Assembly (NCBI GenBank): GCA_946617545.1
Contig: CAMOKK010000019.1
Span: forward strand, 1-13,033
Reading direction: 5' to 3'
DNA length: 13,033 nt
Source of the DNA: an uncultured Bacteroidales bacterium
Lineage (GTDB): Bacteria > Bacteroidota > Bacteroidia > Bacteroidales > UBA932
Position numbers and translations under genes: made by a program
The notes under the pieces: generated by a model
Told to the model about the DNA's origin: nothing
The model's database searches: none
What the model saw: only the letters and a program-made list of their open reading frames with translations
In this document: piece after piece, positions 1-7,048 of the stretch
Layout: every line of letters begins with the position of its first letter
Numbering within the stretch: the first letter of the stretch is position 1

Positions 1-49
1 CTACGTGGACGGCGGTATCCTGGCCTATATCGGAAAGCAGCCTAAATAA
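1..49 (+). CDS. C-terminal end of an SDR oxidoreductase (KduD / gluconate 5-dehydrogenase-like), partial
   Basis: Only the last 15 codons are present; frame begins at base 2 and ends at TAA 47-49. The peptide YVDGGILAYIGKQPK is the typical C-terminus of short-chain dehydrogenases of the IdnO/KduD group, where the VDGG segment closes the Rossmann-fold core. Placed just upstream of an EIIC permease and kduI, the likely role (inference) is the NAD(P)-dependent step that converts the KduI product, 2,5-diketo-3-deoxygluconate, to 2-keto-3-deoxygluconate in the cytoplasm. Automatic pipelines often call such proteins gluconate 5-dehydrogenase; with so little sequence the two cannot be separated. Confidence 0.65.
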   Translation, partial: YVDGGILAYIGKQPK

Positions 50-86
50 AAGATGACATATACCCTTGTCATATAATCAGTTGTCA

Positions 87-1478
87 ATGGAACAAGTATT
101 CAGTTATATCATCGGCCTGGGGGCGGCTGTGATGATGCCCATCCTCTTTTTCATCCTGGGGGTGTGCATCGGCATCAAGCCCGGCAAGGCGCTCAAGAGC
201 GGCCTTCTGGTGGGCGTGGGCTTCGTGGGCCTGAGCGTGGTGACGGCCCTCCTGACCTCCTCCCTGGGCGGTCCGCTCAAGGAAGTGACGCAGATTTACG
301 GCCTTCAGCTGAGCATCTTCGACATGGGCTGGCCGGCTGCCGCTTCGGTGGCCTACAACACCACGGTGGGTGCATTCATCATCCCCGTGTGCCTGGGCGT
401 CAACGTGCTGCTCCTGCTGGTGAAAGCCACCAACACCATCAATATCGACCTGTGGAACTACTGGCACTTCGCCTTCATCGGCGCGGTGGTGTACTTTGCC
501 ACGGACAATATCTGGTGGGGCTTTTTCGCCGCCGTCATCTGCTTTGTGATAACTCTGCTGATGGCCGACCTCACCAGCCGCAAGTTCCAGCGCTATTACA
601 AAGACCTGGACGGCATTTCCATTCCCCAGTCATTCTGCCAGGGTTTCGTGCCCTTTGCCGAAGGCCTGAACTGGTGCTTTGACCGCATTCCCGGCTTTGA
701 CAAGCTGGACATCGATGCGGAAGGCCTCAAGAAGAAATTCGGCGTGCTGGGAGAACCCCTGCTGCTGGGCGTGCTGGTGGGTATCCTGATAGGCTGCCTG
801 AGCTACCGCAGCTGGGCCGAGATGGTGGCCCACATTCCCGCCATCCTGGGCCTGGGCATCAAGATGGGAGCCGTGATGGAACTGATTCCGCGTATCACCA
901 GCCTCTTCATCGAAGGCCTCAAGCCCATTGCCGAGGCCACCAAAGACCTGGTGAGCCGCAAGTTCAAGAACTCCGCCGGCATCAATATCGGCATGAGCCC
1001 GGCACTGGTGATTGGCCATCCCACCACCCTGGTGGTGAGCCTGCTGCTGATTCCCTGCACCCTGCTGCTGGCCGTGGTGCTTCCGGGGAACGAGTTCCTG
1101 CCGCTGGCCTCGCTGGCGGGCATGTTCTATGTGTTCCCGGCCGTACTGCCCGTCACCAAGGGCAATGTGGTGAAAACCTTCCTCGTGGGCTTGGTGGCCC
1201 TGACCGTGGGCCTGTACTTCGTGACCGACCTGGCTCCCTGGTTCACCCTGGCGGCGCAGGATGTGTATGCCCGCACCGGCGACACCGCCGTGGCCATCCC
1301 CGAGGGCTTCCAGGGCGGTGCGCTGGACTTTGCCTCTAGCATCCTGAGCTGGCTTATCTTCCACCTGGTCCACGATTTCAAGTGGGTGGGCAGCGCCATC
1401 CTGGTGGCCGGAACCACCGTCATGGCCATTATTAACCGCCGAAGAATAATCAAAGCATCCTATGAAAAAAATAATTAG
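87..1478 (+). CDS. Galactitol-type PTS EIIC membrane permease (EIIC-GAT family)
   Basis: A 463-residue polytopic inner-membrane protein of the galactitol/SgcC EIIC family (PF03611). The opening segment, residues 5-40 ([18 protein letters not shown] then [16 protein letters not shown]), is highly characteristic, as is the FGVLGEP loop at about 218-224. About ten hydrophobic segments are visible and the C-terminus is a short basic tail (NRRRIIK). Length is normal for a stand-alone IIC subunit, with no IIA or IIB domain fused. The ATG at 87 is chosen because family members begin a few residues before the IIGLG motif; an in-frame TTG at 66 would add seven residues. It follows the SDR gene by 37 bases and overlaps kduI by 17 bases, so the three are probably co-transcribed. 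Family members in PTS-bearing bacteria move a hexitol or sugar with EIIB phosphorylation. Here no EIIA, EIIB, HPr or EI is visible, so it may act as an uncoupled or ion-driven carrier of a uronate product (inference). Confidence 0.85.
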   Translation: MEQVFSYIIGLGAAVMMPILFFILGVCIGIKPGKALKSGLLVGVGFVGLSVVTALLTSSLGGPLKEVTQIYGLQLSIFDMGWPAAASVAYNTTVGAFIIPVCLGVNVLLLLVKATNTINIDLWNYWHFAFIGAVVYFATDNIWWGFFAAVICFVITLLMADLTSRKFQRYYKDLDGISIPQSFCQGFVPFAEGLNWCFDRIPGFDKLDIDAEGLKKKFGVLGEPLLLGVLVGILIGCLSYRSWAEMVAHIPAILGLGIKMGAVMELIPRITSLFIEGLKPIAEATKDLVSRKFKNSAGINIGMSPALVIGHPTTLVVSLLLIPCTLLLAVVLPGNEFLPLASLAGMFYVFPAVLPVTKGNVVKTFLVGLVALTVGLYFVTDLAPWFTLAAQDVYARTGDTAVAIPEGFQGGALDFASSILSWLIFHLVHDFKWVGSAILVAGTTVMAIINRRRIIKASYEKNN

Positions 1479-2382
1479 CATGGCAGCCTTGCTGCTTACG
1501 ACTCTTGCTATGAGTGCACAGACAAAATACACTATTCAGACGGCCTGCCATCCGGCCGACGTGAAAGGCTATGACACCGAGACGCTCCGCGAGCGTTTCA
1601 TGATGAGTGAGGTGATGGTGGCCGATGAAATCCGCCTCACCTATTCCCTCTACGACCGTTTCATCTTTGGCGGCGCCGTTCCGGCCACGAGGACGCTGAA
1701 GCTGGAAACAATAGACCCGCTCAAGGCCCCGTATTTCCTTTATGGCCGCGAGCTGGGCATCATCAACATCGGCGGTGAGGGTATTGTGACGGTGAACGGA
1801 AAGGACTACGTGCTCAAGTTCAAGGAGGCCCTGTACGTGGGGCGGGGGAATGAAGAGGTGCTCTTCAGGAGCAAGGATGCCGCCCACCCGGCCAAGTTTT
1901 ACCTGAACAGCGCCACGGCCCACAAGGCTTACAAGACGCAGCTTATCACCATCGACGGCCGCAAGGGCTCGCTCAAGGCCAATTCCTTTGCCGCCGGCAA
2001 GATGGAAGACTCCAATGACCGCGTGATTAACCAGCTCATCGTGAACAATGTGCTGGAAGAAGGTCCCTGCCAGTTGCAGATGGGCCTGACGGAGCTCAAG
2101 CCCGGCAGCGTCTGGAACACCATGCCCGCCCATACCCATGCCCGCCGCATCGAAGCCTACTTCTACTTCAATGTGAGCGAAGGCAATATGATTTGCCATC
2201 TGATGGGGGAGCCGCAGCAGGAACGGGTGGTGTGGCTGGCCAACGAGCAGGCCATCATGAGCCCGGAATGGAGCATCCACGCCGCCGCCGGCACTTCCAA
2301 CTACATGTTCATCTGGGGAATGGCCGGTGAAAACCTGGACTATTCAGATATGGATAAAATTCCTTATACGGAAATGCGTTAG
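1462..2382 (+). CDS. kduI: 5-dehydro-4-deoxy-D-glucuronate isomerase (KduI) with an N-terminal signal peptide
   Basis: KduI isomerises 4-deoxy-L-threo-5-hexosulose uronate, the spontaneous product of unsaturated uronates released from pectin or glycosaminoglycans, to 2,5-diketo-3-deoxygluconate. The 306-residue protein aligns by eye along its whole length with E. coli KduI: RELGVINIGG-like [10 protein letters not shown] at 96-105, MGLTELKPG at 207-215, [19 protein letters not shown] at 218-236, and WSIH then FIWGM near the end. The cupin zinc ligands appear as His224, His226, Glu231 and His273. The ORF carries about 20 extra residues: [20 protein letters not shown], a lysine-rich start, a hydrophobic core and an S-A-Q cleavage region, which is a textbook Sec signal. 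Usual KduI is cytoplasmic and about 280 residues. An internal ATG at codon 17 (base 1510) would give a 290-residue cytoplasmic form, so the start needs proof. The gene overlaps the EIIC gene by 17 bases. Confidence 0.93.
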   Translation: MKKIISMAALLLTTLAMSAQTKYTIQTACHPADVKGYDTETLRERFMMSEVMVADEIRLTYSLYDRFIFGGAVPATRTLKLETIDPLKAPYFLYGRELGIINIGGEGIVTVNGKDYVLKFKEALYVGRGNEEVLFRSKDAAHPAKFYLNSATAHKAYKTQLITIDGRKGSLKANSFAAGKMEDSNDRVINQLIVNNVLEEGPCQLQMGLTELKPGSVWNTMPAHTHARRIEAYFYFNVSEGNMICHLMGEPQQERVVWLANEQAIMSPEWSIHAAAGTSNYMFIWGMAGENLDYSDMDKIPYTEMR

Positions 2383-3542
2383 GCTTCCTGAATCGCTTTC
2401 CGGAACATTTCCAGCAGCGCATCCACGGATTTACGAATGTCGTAATTGTCCATGTGCGCTGCATATTTTTTGCCCATTTCCCAGCGCTCTTCGGGGTGGG
2501 CGAGCCAGTAGTCGATGCGCTGCGCCAGGGCTTCCGGATTCTGCTCCGGGAAGATGCTGCGGCCGTCCAGGGCAAACTGCGAGGTGCCGCTGTATCGGCC
2601 TTGGGCTATGACGGGAACAGCGCCCTGCTGCATGGCTTCCATGATGGAGAGACCTTCCACCTCCACGGTGGCGCAGTGGACGCAGAGGTCTGCCTCGGCA
2701 GCCAGTTTCCTGAGGCCGTCACGGTCCAGGAAGAAGAACTCCGGCTCATAGCCAACGATACCCTTCTTGTAAAGTTTGTGCGCTTTGCGCTTGATACTCC
2801 GTGTTTGTGGGCCCAGCCCGGCGAACTGGAGCTGGATGCGCCCGGCAAAAGCGCTGTAGCGCATGGCTTCGAGGAGGGTGGGCTGGTCTTTTTCAATGGA
2901 CAGGCGGCCGATATAGACCACCTTCAGGGGACGCTCGGTGCTGGTGTAGTCGGCCGGCATCTGGGCCGGCTTGATGCATTTGTCCGGCACCAGGCCGTTG
3001 GAAATAACCTGCGCCTTGGCACGGATGTGATAGCGGCGCAGCCGGTCCATCACGTTCTCCGTAGGGCACTGGATATAGTCTACGCGGTCCATGGTGTGTT
3101 TTTTCCATGCCCGCATGATAATGCGGTTGAGGCCTTTCCAATGCCGGAAGGGGCCGAAGTTGACCGTGATGTTCTCCGGATGCAGGTGATAGGTGAAGGT
3201 GACGGGCTTGCCCAGGGCGCGGGCAATGGGAATGGCTTTGTCCTCAATGACGAAGGGCTCTTCCAGGTGGACTACATCGGCCCAGGCGATGGCCTCTTCC
3301 ATGAGCTTTTTGTCAGAAGCGGAGAAGCAGTATCCCTGCGCACTGATGATGGGCTGTACGAGGGGAAAAACGTATTCTTTGAGCAGGTAATCCGGCCGGA
3401 CGGAAGGGTCCTTTTTGTTGGGCCCGGACATGACGCGAATCTCGTGGCCGCTTTCCTTGATATATTCCACCGTCCTTCTGGCACTGGACGCTAGACCATT
3501 CCCCGTTGTGTAGAGGTTGTTGAGAATAAAGAGGATTTTCAT
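2379..3542 (-). CDS. GT4-family glycosyltransferase (group 1)
   Basis: A 387-residue GT-B fold glycosyltransferase, probably retaining and using a nucleotide-sugar donor at the cytoplasmic face of the membrane. The N-terminal Rossmann half begins [20 protein letters not shown], with a glycine-containing loop, then an HLEEPF segment at 92-97. ISNGL at 180-184 and [10 protein letters not shown] at 210-219 (Arg213 and Lys218 fit the donor-phosphate contacts of GT4 enzymes) mark the domain junction and donor site. The E-x7-E motif is Glu294 to Glu302 (EVEGLSIME), followed by [11 protein letters not shown]. No signal peptide or membrane segment is seen. It is the last gene of a minus-strand operon, three bases after the esterase gene, and its stop overlaps the kduI stop. 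Acceptor and sugar cannot be told; a glycolipid or surface glycan role is an inference from the neighbouring exported esterase. Confidence 0.88.
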   Translation of the reverse strand: MKILFILNNLYTTGNGLASSARRTVEYIKESGHEIRVMSGPNKKDPSVRPDYLLKEYVFPLVQPIISAQGYCFSASDKKLMEEAIAWADVVHLEEPFVIEDKAIPIARALGKPVTFTYHLHPENITVNFGPFRHWKGLNRIIMRAWKKHTMDRVDYIQCPTENVMDRLRRYHIRAKAQVISNGLVPDKCIKPAQMPADYTSTERPLKVVYIGRLSIEKDQPTLLEAMRYSAFAGRIQLQFAGLGPQTRSIKRKAHKLYKKGIVGYEPEFFFLDRDGLRKLAAEADLCVHCATVEVEGLSIMEAMQQGAVPVIAQGRYSGTSQFALDGRSIFPEQNPEALAQRIDYWLAHPEERWEMGKKYAAHMDNYDIRKSVDALLEMFRKAIQEA

Positions 3543-3545
3543 AGT

Positions 3546-4442
3546 TTAGTTTTCCTTGAAGATTCGCTGCATGAAATCTTTCAGTTCATCGGTCCAGCCG
3601 GGTTCCCAGTTATGCGAGCCGGGATAGCGGGCATACCCGTGGGGGTAACCGTTGAGCGACATGCGGTGATGCAGTTTGAGCGTGGCGGGACGCATCATGT
3701 CCCATTTGCCGGCATAGAGGTAAAAGACCTTGGGCGGGGCGGTCTCAAACTGCTTTTTCATTTTGCTTTCCAGCCCGCCGTAGAACTTGTGACGGGTGGC
3801 ACTGGGATGGCCCAGGGCCCAGGTATAGGGCGACATGGCCCCCACGTAGCCAAACTCTCCGGGATAGTTGGCGGCAAAGAGGATGCTCTGGTAGCCGCCG
3901 ATGGAAAGCCCGGCCACGGCCCGGTGCGCGGCGTCCGGCACGGTGCGGTAGAGGCTGTCCACAAACTGCACCACGTCCTTCATGAAGGCCGATTCCACAA
4001 TGCCGTTCACCTCGAAAATGCTCTCGAAGGCGTCTTTGAAGCGGCCGCCGTCGTAGTCGTAGTCGTCGTTGTAGGAATTGACGTTGGGCATGATGACAAT
4101 GCACGGAACGGCTTTCCCTTCCCGCCAGAGACTGTCGCAGGTCTGGTACACCTGTCCCTTCCGGATCCAGGTGGTCTCATAGCCGCGGGCTCCGTGAAGA
4201 AGGTACAGGACAGGATAGTGCCGATTGCTCTGGTAATAGTCGGCCGGGAGGTAGGCAATCAGGCGCCGCTTCGAGGGACCCTTTACGCTGCAAGTGTGAA
4301 AATGCTCTTCTACAATGCCCTGAGGGGTATAATCGGCCCTGATGGCCGGGCCAGGCAAATACGCTTCTGAGCTCTTCACTCGGACAATGCCGCATGAAGA
4401 GCTCAGGAGACAAAGGACTATAATGGGGAGTAATTTCCTCAC
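3546..4442 (-). CDS. Exported alpha/beta-hydrolase esterase (esterase D / feruloyl esterase-like, PF00756), probable lipoprotein
   Basis: A 298-residue alpha/beta hydrolase of the Esterase D/CE1-like family. The start is a GTG (4442-4440), two bases after the yebC stop; it is favoured because it is the only start that includes the hydrophobic leader RKLLPIIVLCLLSSSCG. Cys17 may be lipidated, but the residue at -3 is Ser, so the lipobox is not canonical and plain Sec export is the alternative. YLLHG at 80-84 fits the oxyanion-hole strand, GLSIGG at 178-183 carries nucleophile Ser180, Asp248 in GKWD is a candidate acid, and His277 in GSHNWE completes the triad. An acidic stretch, NDDYDYDGG at 125-133, is encoded by a short imperfect repeat. 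Relatives cut acyl or feruloyl esters on plant polysaccharides, or transfer acyl groups; the substrate here is unknown. Neighbours are a glycosyltransferase and YebC, not other carbohydrate-degrading enzymes. Confidence 0.85.
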   Translation of the reverse strand: MRKLLPIIVLCLLSSSCGIVRVKSSEAYLPGPAIRADYTPQGIVEEHFHTCSVKGPSKRRLIAYLPADYYQSNRHYPVLYLLHGARGYETTWIRKGQVYQTCDSLWREGKAVPCIVIMPNVNSYNDDYDYDGGRFKDAFESIFEVNGIVESAFMKDVVQFVDSLYRTVPDAAHRAVAGLSIGGYQSILFAANYPGEFGYVGAMSPYTWALGHPSATRHKFYGGLESKMKKQFETAPPKVFYLYAGKWDMMRPATLKLHHRMSLNGYPHGYARYPGSHNWEPGWTDELKDFMQRIFKEN

Positions 4443-4444
4443 TC

Positions 4445-5203
4445 TTATTCTGTTTCGGGGGCCATGGTGGTATAGACGTTGGTCACGTCTTCATCATCCT
4501 CCAGCAGACCGGTGAGTTTTTCCAGGGTGGCGCGCTGCTCTGCGGTCACTTCCTTCAGTTCCACGTTGGGAATCTGCTCGAAGCCGCCGGAGATGAGTTC
4601 GTAACCCTTTTCTTCGATGTATTTCTGGATTTGGCCGTAGGCGGTGTAGTCTCCGTAGATGGAGATTTCCACGGTCACGTTCTCATCCTCGTCTTCCACT
4701 TCCTGCTTGAACACTTCCTCTGCGCCGAAATCAATGAGCTCGAGCTCCAGCTCGTCCACGTCGATGGGCTTGGCAGGGTCTTCCTTGAGGCGGAACACGC
4801 ATTTGTGGTCGAACATGAAGGCCACGGAGCCGCTGGTCTGGAGGGAACCGCCGCACTTGGTGAAATAGCTGCGCACGTTGGCCACGGTACGGGTGTTGTT
4901 GTCCGTAGCGGCCTCCACGAGGTAGGCGATGCCGAAGGGGCCGAAGCCTTCGTAGACAATCTCCTTGAAGTCGCCGGTCTTGGCCTCGGTGGCCTTCTTG
5001 ATGGCACGCTCGATGTTTTCCTTGGGCATCTGCTCGGACTTGGCCTCTGCGATAAGGGCTCGCAGACGCGGGTTGCCGGTTACCTCGGCTCCGCCCTGCT
5101 TCACGGCGATGGTGATTTCCTTGCCCAGCTTGGTGAAGGTTTTGGCCATGTGGCCCCAACGCTTCATTTTCCGCTCTTTGCGGAACTCAAATGCTCTTCC
5201 CAT
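4445..5203 (-). CDS. yebC: YebC/PmpR (TACO1) family translation factor
   Basis: A 252-residue cytoplasmic protein of the YebC/TACO1 family, long annotated as a transcriptional regulator and more recently linked to relief of ribosome stalling at proline-rich stretches. Recognisable blocks are NPRLRALIAEAK at 44-55, MPKENIERAIKKA at 59-71, YEGFGPFG at 84-91, DNNTRTVANVRSYFTKCGG at 101-119, and GSVAFMFD at 125-132. The N-terminus MGRAFEFRKERKMKRW differs from the MAGHSKW start of the E. coli protein and matches the form I associate with Bacteroidota. Middle and C-terminal domains are strongly acidic (EVEDEDENVTVE, then LEDDEDVTNVY). It begins one base after the TPR gene stop and ends two bases before the esterase GTG, so all are likely on one transcript. 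Confidence 0.94.
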   Translation of the reverse strand: MGRAFEFRKERKMKRWGHMAKTFTKLGKEITIAVKQGGAEVTGNPRLRALIAEAKSEQMPKENIERAIKKATEAKTGDFKEIVYEGFGPFGIAYLVEAATDNNTRTVANVRSYFTKCGGSLQTSGSVAFMFDHKCVFRLKEDPAKPIDVDELELELIDFGAEEVFKQEVEDEDENVTVEISIYGDYTAYGQIQKYIEEKGYELISGGFEQIPNVELKEVTAEQRATLEKLTGLLEDDEDVTNVYTTMAPETE

Positions 5204-5204
5204 A

Positions 5205-5885
5205 TTACTTGGCGCTTTCTATGCGGGTGATGTACTTGTCAATTTCCATGGCCTCGGGAGCGTTGCCCCACTCGTTTTTGATTTCCTTATAGAAGGAAAG
5301 GGCCTTGGCGCTGTCTCCCAGGGCTTCGGCGGCAATGCCGGCCTTCATGAGGTAGGCGGCGGAGAGGGCGTTGCCGGACGTTTTGGCCGCCTTCTGGAAC
5401 CACTTCACAGCCTCGGCATAGTTTTCAAGGTCTGCGTTGGCGTCGCCGATGCAGGCCTGGGCCTTGGCCAGCATGATGGGATCCTTGCCGTCGTACTTCT
5501 TGAGGTAGGAGATGGCTTCCTCGGGGGCTCCGGTCTGGAGCTTGGCGATGCCGGCATAGAGATAGACGGACTCAGCGGCCTTGGAACCGTACTGCTTGAT
5601 GATGTCTTCGAAGCCAAGGGCGTTGTCGTCTCCGCTGAGGGCCAGTTCGTATTCACCGGACAGGAACCACTGTTCGGCCTGGGCCATCTGGTCCGTAGCC
5701 TGGGTTTTCTTAGGCTGCAGGATGAAACGGTTGTAGGCCATAATGGCCGCGGCAATCACGAGGACGCCGATAACGATGCCGTAAATGAGATTTCCGTAGG
5801 TCTTGAAAAATTCCTCGGTCTTGGAAACGGCCTCAACAACGTTCTGTTGACGCACTTCCTCTTCGTTCTTTGTAATTTTTGCCAT
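5205..5885 (-). CDS. Single-pass membrane protein with tetratricopeptide repeats (YfgM-like)
   Basis: A 226-residue protein with a short cytoplasmic, charged N-terminus, one transmembrane helix at about 33-52 (LIYGIVIGVLVIAAAIMAY), then an exported alpha-helical domain. TPR-like helix pairs are at about 106-130 (ESVYLYAGIAKLQTGAPEEAISYLKKY), 139-166 (DANADLENYAEAVKWFQKA) and 176-203 (GIAAEALGDSAKALSFYKEI). The layout matches the TPR_21/YfgM type, in which the periplasmic TPR domain helps handle newly exported proteins; that function is inferred. In Bacteroidota a gene of this type is commonly found divergent from recF, as here. It is the first gene of the minus-strand operon and lies directly behind a good TAnnTTTG promoter, leaving a leader of roughly 28 bases. 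Confidence 0.85.
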   Translation of the reverse strand: MAKITKNEEEVRQQNVVEAVSKTEEFFKTYGNLIYGIVIGVLVIAAAIMAYNRFILQPKKTQATDQMAQAEQWFLSGEYELALSGDDNALGFEDIIKQYGSKAAESVYLYAGIAKLQTGAPEEAISYLKKYDGKDPIMLAKAQACIGDANADLENYAEAVKWFQKAAKTSGNALSAAYLMKAGIAAEALGDSAKALSFYKEIKNEWGNAPEAMEIDKYITRIESAK

Positions 5886-5916
5886 ATCTAATTGTTTCTT
5901 TATTGCTTTTTTGAGC

Positions 5917-5947
5917 CTGCAAATTTAGGAAAAATATTATATATTTG
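5917..5947 (+). promoter_or_regulatory. Probable promoter for recF-DUF721
   Basis: TATATTTG at 5940-5947 fits the TAnnTTTG -7 consensus and would start transcription near 5954, about 16 bases before the recF ATG. The matching -33 is weak: CTG at 5917-5919 sits 20 bases upstream, while a better TTG at 5911-5913 is 26 bases away, which is long. The -7 call is reasonable; the -33 is uncertain. Confidence 0.5.
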
Positions 5948-5948
5948 C
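5919..5948. repeat. Imperfect inverted repeat spanning the two divergent -7 elements
   Basis: GCAAATTTA at 5919-5927 and TATATTTGC at 5940-5948 are inverted copies matching at 8 of 9 positions, separated by 12 AT-rich bases. The arms contain the two oppositely directed -7 elements, so the symmetry may simply come from paired promoters. A dyad operator for a regulator is an alternative that cannot be excluded. Confidence 0.55.
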
Positions 5949-5950
5949 AA
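5920..5950 (-). promoter_or_regulatory. Bacteroidota-type sigma-ABfr promoter for the TPR-yebC-esterase-GT operon
   Basis: Read on the minus strand, a -33 TTG (5950-5948) is followed after 20 bases by TAAATTTG (5927-5920), a perfect TAnnTTTG -7 element. Predicted initiation would be near 5913, about 28 bases before the TPR start codon. The -33 element lies next to the -7 of the opposing recF promoter. Confidence 0.7.
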
Positions 5951-5969
5951 TCGAAATCTAAGTGACAAG

Positions 5970-7043
5970 ATGCCTGCCTTGAAGAAAATAGTGGTGAAGG
6001 ATTTCCGGAACATCGAATTCCAGGAATTGTCGTTCTCTCCCAACGTGAACTGCATCAGCGGAAACAACGGGGAGGGAAAGACCAACCTGATGGACGCCAT
6101 CTATTATCTTTCCATGACCAAAAGCGCCTTCCCGGCCCCCGACAGATACAATTTCCGCTATGGGACGGAGGGTTTTACGGTGGCCGGCACCTATGCCATG
6201 GAGAACGGGCTGGAGTCACGCGTCTCCATCCAGGTTAAGGAGGGGGAGAAGAAGCTCATAAGGGACGACAAACCCTGCCCCCGCCTGGGAGAGCATATCG
6301 GCCTTCTGCCCGTTGTGATGGTGTCTCCCGGGGATATCGGCCTGGTAAACGAGTCCGGGGAAGAGCGGCGGAGGCTCTCCAATGCCGTCCTTTCCCAGAT
6401 GGACCGCGAGTATCTGGCCGCGGTGCAGAGCTACAACCGCCTGCTGCTGCAGCGCAACAAGATTTTGAAAGATTTTCAGGCCGACGCCTCCCTCTTGGAT
6501 GTCCTGGACGAGCGGATGGCCCCCCTGGCGGAGCGGATTTCCAGCAGCCGCCGCCGCTTTGCCGAAGACATGAAACCCATCGTAGGGGAGTATTACCGCC
6601 TCATTTCCGGCGGGGGAGAGAGCGTCTCCATCAGCTACAAGGCCGATGCCTTCCGCCCCAACCACGAGAAGGACTTCCTCCTGCACTATACCTCCTCGGG
6701 CCCCCAGAGGGACGATTTCCTCTTTACCATGGACGGCCATCCCATCCGCAGGGCCGGCAGCCAGGGGCAGCAGAAAAGTTTCCTGGTAGCCCTCAAGTTT
6801 GCCCAGTATGAGATTATGAAGCGCTCCTACGGCTTTGCGCCCATGCTGCTTTTGGATGACGTCTTTGACAAGCTGGACTATACCCGCATCTCCAACCTTA
6901 TCTCCATGGTGGCGGGGCAGGACTTCGGCCAAATCTTCATCACGGACACAGATCAGGAGCGCCTGAGGGGCATTGTGGACAGGCTCACGGAAGACCGGGC
7001 GTACTTTGAAACCCGGAAAGGCGCCTTTACCCGCGCAGATTAG
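5970..7043 (+). CDS. recF: DNA replication/repair protein RecF
   Basis: A 357-residue SMC-like ATPase that, with RecO and RecR, loads RecA onto gapped DNA during recombinational repair of stalled forks. Visible motifs are the Walker A GNNGEGKTN at 31-39, the ABC signature SQGQQKS at 264-270, and Walker B plus D-loop PMLLLDDVFDKLD at 291-303 with Asp296/Asp297. QRNKILKD at 161-168 lies in the coiled-coil arm region and HYTSSGPQRDDF at 239-250 is typical of RecF. The frame stays open 26 codons upstream, but ATG 5970 is chosen because the protein then begins MPALKKIVVKDFRNIE, as relatives do, and because the upstream part would overlap the promoter. It is followed after five bases by the DUF721 gene. 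Confidence 0.95.
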   Translation: MPALKKIVVKDFRNIEFQELSFSPNVNCISGNNGEGKTNLMDAIYYLSMTKSAFPAPDRYNFRYGTEGFTVAGTYAMENGLESRVSIQVKEGEKKLIRDDKPCPRLGEHIGLLPVVMVSPGDIGLVNESGEERRRLSNAVLSQMDREYLAAVQSYNRLLLQRNKILKDFQADASLLDVLDERMAPLAERISSSRRRFAEDMKPIVGEYYRLISGGGESVSISYKADAFRPNHEKDFLLHYTSSGPQRDDFLFTMDGHPIRRAGSQGQQKSFLVALKFAQYEIMKRSYGFAPMLLLDDVFDKLDYTRISNLISMVAGQDFGQIFITDTDQERLRGIVDRLTEDRAYFETRKGAFTRAD

Positions 7044-7048
7044 AGAGT

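Noticed and set aside
53..76. Seven-codon ORF between the SDR and EIIC genes
   Set aside because: It is too short, has no regulatory residue pattern or hairpin, and probably occurs by chance.
630..1532. A long minus-strand open frame (300 codons) opposite the EIIC gene
   Set aside because: It is rich in His, Gln and Gly with no recognisable domain, and it lies antisense to a well-supported membrane protein. High GC makes such shadow frames common; the same applies to the frames opposite the glycosyltransferase, esterase, antiporter and kduI.
5892..5969. Upstream extension of recF by 26 codons
   Set aside because: The extra residues are unlike any RecF, run through the promoter region, and start with TTG; relatives begin at the MPALKKI-type segment.
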